Shown here: positions 25,501-31,500 of the stretch, one piece after another | Layout: every line of letters starts with the position of its first letter | How positions within the stretch are numbered: position 1 is the first letter of the stretch | Assembly (NCBI GenBank): GCA_963575745.1 | Contig: CAUYUJ010019359.1 | Location: forward strand, 1-64,000 | DNA length: 64,000 nucleotides | Direction of reading: 5' to 3' | DNA from: Prorocentrum cordatum | Taxonomy: Eukaryota > Sar > Dinophyceae > Prorocentrales > Prorocentraceae | Notes under the pieces: generated by a model | The model's input: the letters and a program-made list of their open reading frames with translations, nothing else | The model's database searches: none | What the model was told of the DNA's origin: nothing | Program-made: the position numbers and the translations under genes

Positions 25501-28500
25501 CGCGGGGACTTGGTCCGTGCCGAACGCGAAGCGTTGGACCCGGCTGTGATGCTGTGATGATGTCCACATGAGTGCAAACCCTCGTGATTAGGGCAACCAA
25601 CACATCTCTTACCACATGCTGATCCAACGTCGCCCCAGGGGTCCTTGGAAGTGAGAGCAACTTCACAGAAGCCCGAACATCCTGGAGGTTTTGGGGGGTC
25701 GGCGGAGTGCGGTAGACCGTTGGGTGTAGTCCCCTCGTCCTCCGTCATAATATGTTGGCGCATGCCCTTATTCAATGATGGCGAAGGACGAATGAGCGCA
25801 AGCTCGAGAAGTGTTTCCCAAACATTACTCTTTTTGGAGTCGAAATGTTTTGTCATCATGTCCGCAACTTGTTCCTTAGTACCTACGTGTGACAAATGTA
25901 TTTGTTCATGTTGACAGACTTCCACGATCCAATCCAGGTTGATTCTATGCGTGCGATGGAGGTGCCGCAATGCGGCCGTCCTACCTTTCTTTACTATTTT
26001 GATAACAGCCTCATTGTCCTCGGCTATGATAAGCTGTACCTGCGGAGGGCTCTTATCAGAATGAACTTTGCGATGGTCATGTAGAGGATGTTCGCCGAAT
26101 GTTGTTAGGGTGGATCGAGGAGAGTCGTAAGTGCCAGGGGCTGGGGTTTCCCCCTGCTTCTTATACGTTGGTGGCTTACGCTGTTTGCGAGAGGCGGCGG
26201 CAACTTTGTCGCGGGCCTTGTGCGTGCGTACAACGTGTTCCCAAAAGGTAAGCAGGGGGAGGCCTTCAACCCGGAGCGCCGTGTCCAACGCGACGATTTC
26301 GGATTCCGTAGAGGAATGCGAAACCACGGTTTGTTTCTTACACACGGCGTTGATCGGGAAGAAAGTGTTGGGGCCCACAATGGCGGCAAAGATGCCTGTC
26401 GTGGACTTCGACGTAGAAACACAATCTGCATAGGAAGCGTCTGTAAACAGTATAATGGAAAGTTTATCGGCGGAATCGCCGATGAAACCCTGCAAGCTAT
26501 GCGTCTTGGTGTGCTTGATGTAGCATACAAGACGATGCAGACGTTTGTCGCAAGCTCGATTCCATTTGGTAATCTCGCGTGCCAACATGCAGACTGGGTG
26601 TAATAAATCAAAGCGACAGCATCTTGCAAGATATAAAATTTTCATTAGAATGCTAGCCGACTCTGGGCCGAGGACGCCTTTGTCGTCAAAATCAGCTTCT
26701 GTGAAGGCGGAGTCCTCGATCCCAGGGGTTTCGGAGACGGGTAGGTCTCGGAACTTCATTTTCGGATTGTCTGGAATGGTAGCAGCAACCTCAAGGTAGC
26801 GATCGATACATTGATCAATATACCCGCTCATATTATATCGAACGCCACGGACATCTTTGGCAGTTTTGTAGGCTGCGGTGTCCCGCTGCGCTTGAGGCAG
26901 TAAAGGACGAATGGTCTCCATACGTTTGTTGAACTCGATGTCTGATACTGTATATGGAGCCTGTCCGCAACCGAGATATTGATCAAGTTTGGTGGGCGGA
27001 TCGATCTTGATGCCACTGTCCCGGATGAGGTTCCATCCAGCTTCTAGGTTGTCTTTTGGGCCGGCCAGCTTGAAGTCGTCGACGTATACAGAAAGCACCA
27101 ATCCAAGTTTAGGGTGGGTCCAAATGCATTCCCATCCTTGCATAGGAACGAATCCTTTGCTCTCAAGGCATGTCTTGCAGTGTCTCTCCCAAAAGACGCC
27201 AGCAAGAGGATGACCATAGAGAGCCAAACGGAGTCGGCACACTGGGTCTTTGTATTTAGCCCATGATGCTGGTCGACGTGCCGGTGGGAGGCTGATCCAT
27301 GTATCGACTGGGTCAATTCTGCCATCACCGTACAACAGCGCCTGCGTGTATGCTGATGGTGCATCACTCTGGCCACCATTGTAACCGGGCATGTGTGCGA
27401 CAGCATCAACGAGCTTTGACGCCTCAATATGTGATGCGCTGGATGCGGCATCAGCGAAAACCGCTGCCAGGCCTGTTTGATCTTTCATAGTATTTCCCTG
27501 GCAGACAACGCGACCTTTGTATTTGCGCTGTTCAGGTGGGAGTTCGGAATGCTTCACAGTTCCGAGTTCGAGTAAATGCGCAAAATGAATGTCCTTGCCC
27601 TCCTTAATGGCCTGCGCTTTGACATCGGCGCGTTCAGCGACGGTGTCTTCCATCCATGTGGTCTGTGCGCGAAGGCGATCATATTCTCCACGGAGAGCGG
27701 CCTGAGCGCGTGGTTCTGCTGCTATTTGCTTTTTATTGAGGCTCTGGGTTACCAGTGCATATGAGGTAGTTTCATGACGCTCACGATGTGGCTGATCAGG
27801 CGTGTCTTTGGGAAGGACGGCCATGATAGGAGCATCAACAAAACCAGAAACCTTTCTCTGCCGGACAAACTGCGCGAAGGTTGGTTTCAGTGTGAGACAA
27901 AGTGGATTCAAAGCACCGAATGATGGACCATCGTGTTCAATGTTTGTCGGTGATGCAATCGCCACTGCAGCTCTAGCCGGCGATGATGACGATGCACTGG
28001 TTTCCCGGTGCTCATTATCGGGTAAATAATACAGCACCGTAGTAATGTCTCGGGGACCACCAGGGACAGGGGCGTACAAAATAGTTTTGTCTGTGACGCC
28101 CTTGACTTGTTCATCTCGGATCGTGTCTCCGGTGTGCGTGTCAAGAGTGATTCGACGCTCGACACGGTCCCATTTCGGTCCATCCGAGCGTGTTGTTCTA
28201 AGTGTTTTGGCGTTGTTATCCTGACGAGACCAGGTCTTCAGAGTTGCCTCATGTCGGCGAGCACGAGCTTCGGAAACCAGCTTACCGAATGTACGTTCGC
28301 GATCGCGCTGGCGTCCAGAAAGACACTTCCAGTACTCCACGAGACAGTGATCGGGCCTAGTAGTTTTCTGTATTTTGGTATCACGTCCCATTGATTTAAT
28401 TTTGCCATCGGAAGTGTATTCTGGAGCATAGTAAAATCGCACGGTGCCTGTCCAGGGTTCTCCCAGGGCTCGATGATCGCTCTCACTGACTCCATCCCAT

Positions 28501-31500
28501 GTGTCTCTGAACTTGTCCTGTCCCTGGAATGTCGATGTAGTTTCAAATTCACGAATTACATCGAACTTTTCCAATGGTACCGGTAGCCCTTCTGGGGCGT
28601 CCGTGGGGATAAACAACTGTAAACGTGGGGTACATATGTGACGAAGAATCGTAGCATCACGTACTTCCCAATAGTCTGGAGTTGCCGCAGGGGCGGTTGG
28701 TAATTCTGCCTCTGCGACGGCTGGGGTTTCCCCCTGCATCGGCGCATGAGCAGGGTCGTCCCAGTCCACAGGGTAGTTGCTGAGTCGTGGGTCATCGTTG
28801 CGCATGGGGTCCAAGCAGTCGCCGAGAGGTATTTTGGCCTCATCTGCAATGGACTCGTGCATGGGCGGGTTATGATGAGTAAGAACGCCGTCAGCGACTG
28901 GGAACTCAAGTTTAGCTGGTACGACGATATCTTTGACACGATGAACGTGACAATGGGTGCTGTCTGGGTATTTGGCATATGTGGCGGTGTCGACGACTAG
29001 GTAATCTCCAGACCATCGTCCGCCAGCATGCATATGATAACCCATGAACAATCCCTCGCGTGTCGTCTTCGTGAATTTCTTGCCATCACTATCTGTGTTG
29101 AGTTCCGGGTACAGGCATTTCCAATATACTTTGGAGCCAAAGGGTACTGTACGTCCATTGAATGACTCTCCGAAGCGAATCTCATATGGCGTAAGTTCCG
29201 CCTTATTTGGATCGGAAGATGCGGTACCGGTAGTAGACAGAGAGAAGTTGGTGGCATTACAGAAACATTGCATAGCCTCGCACCACCATTCATGTCCCAG
29301 ACCAGAAGCCATAAGGACAGCCTTTGTGCCTTTGACCACGCGCTGCACAGCACGCTCTACAGTCCCGTTAGTCTGAGGTCGGTGTGGCGTGCTGGTATCA
29401 TGGCGCCAGCCAAGTGTGGCACATGCTTTGATGAGTTCTTTGGAATTGTCGGTATAAATATGTTTAACCTCATCATTGGGGGCGACAAATTTCGTCAGAC
29501 TAAGTTTGGTGGTTTCGGCATCCTTGTGCAATGCTGGATAGGCCATCATGGTGCCCGTGTGCTTGTCTAGGACAACGAGAGCACACCTTTCCTTCAGCCT
29601 GCCAGTGGCCTCATCATCTCCAATAATGATATGATCTGCTGTCAAGGAATCTCCAAATTTCTTCGGTACGAACGCCTCATAAGTAGAATCATCTTCGTTT
29701 TTCTCGAGATCTGAACGCATCTTATGTTTTCTTTTGCAAGGCTTGTTGCGAATCAAAGCTCGAGCGCATATCTCACAATCTGGGTGTTTGGGAGAATGAG
29801 TCAAGTAATGACTGGGGTCAATGCTCGGTCTCTCGACGACAGGGAGAGCGCACTCAGGGCCCTGCTGCGGGTCACCGCTGCACGAGGGTTTATTTAGAAC
29901 CTCGAGGGTGTAACACCAGCATGGGCCTTTAGTGGGGGTCTCCTCTGCGGGGTCGATGGGAAAGGTCTGAAAGCGACCACGACCACAGTCCCTGTGAGAC
30001 ATGCTTTTCCACTGTGGCAGGATCACTCCGCAGCATGATGTCCTGACGCGTCGGCGTGGGCATTCCTTCGTGTGTCGCCTCGCGGAATACAAGGGGGTCG
30101 GCGGAGGTGGCGGAGCATCATGCATGTGGTCGATATTGATCTGTGGAATAAAGTTATGTACCACAGCCTGTTTAGGCTGGCCATGTGGGGGTGTTAGTAC
30201 GCATCCAATTCTTCTGTTCCAATGTATATCCCAATCATCTTCCTCGACAAGACGACCCATGGACCAAACGGACGGGCAATTATCCATGACCAGGGTGTCT
30301 TTCTCGATGCCGAGTGCTGGGATTTTGACACGTACATGTTGGTTGACGATTCTCTCGCCATTGGCGGTTTCCAAAATGTGTTCTCGTCCAATGCGAATGC
30401 CCTTTTTCTCGGATTCTGTCATGTCGGCTTTATCTGAAATGTGTAATGCCGAACCGCTATCAAGGACGAAAGAACGCGATATTGCTACCGTGTCCTTTGT
30501 TGGAGGGGCGCTGGCTGCAGTTTCCTGCCGCGACGAAGCTGCAGTTTCCTGCTGCTCTGGTGCTGCAGTTGCCTGCTGCGCCGTGGCATATGTGTGGAGC
30601 AGCACGTCCTCCTGTGGAATTGCGACGTAGCAATAATCGAAGTGGATGTCCTCGTCGTCGTCCAGCCTCCGTATGAGGGCGAATGCATTCTCCTGGGCGC
30701 GTGTCAGATGAGCCTGAGAACGGATCCACCACCAATCGGGTATTGGATCTGGAACGTGGACAGCACCGCCTTTGTTTGGTGACTCCCGATACGGTCTCAT
30801 CTTACGTCGAACCGTGAAAAAATCGATATCGGTAGCAGCAAGGTTCCAGCGAACCTTTAGTTTTGGTGTCGATGTCGTCGCAGGCGGTTTGGTCTTGAGA
30901 ATCTGGGCCTTTGAGATACCATGTGTAGGTGAAACTGCGAGGATCTTCTCGCGTATCACGTACACTCGGTTGGTGTTCCGAGCGGGAGAGCGCTGTCGTT
31001 GACTGGACTGCGATGTCCGACTGGAACGGGAGCCAGATCGTGAATCTCTCTGAGACCATCTTGTACCGCCTGGACTACGTGATCGGCCTTGCCGCTGAGA
31101 CGAACGAGACGGCGATCGCGAGTCCTTCTGGGACCAGCGAGTGCCACCTGGGCTCTTGGAGGGCTGTCGAGTGTTCGTCGAGCCACGGTTGCCCCCCGGA
31201 CTCCTGGAGTAAGCCCTGCCCCCCGGACTCCTGGTGAAAGATCGTGATCTCTGCGACCAGCGTCTACCACCTGGGCTTCGGGAGGGGAACCTCTGTTCGC
31301 TTCTGGGCCTGCTGGGGCTGCGAGGCGGCGTCTTGAAGCCATTTTTATAGTGGGCAAATTTGCAGGTATCCCCGTTGGTGCAATTGCCCTTCTGATAGAA
31401 GACGCAAGGATGCACGTGGTGCCGGTTGCAACCAGTGCGCTGACACATATTACCCTTTGCGAAATCGTAGCAAAAATACCTGGCAGCTGGAGGCCTCGAA

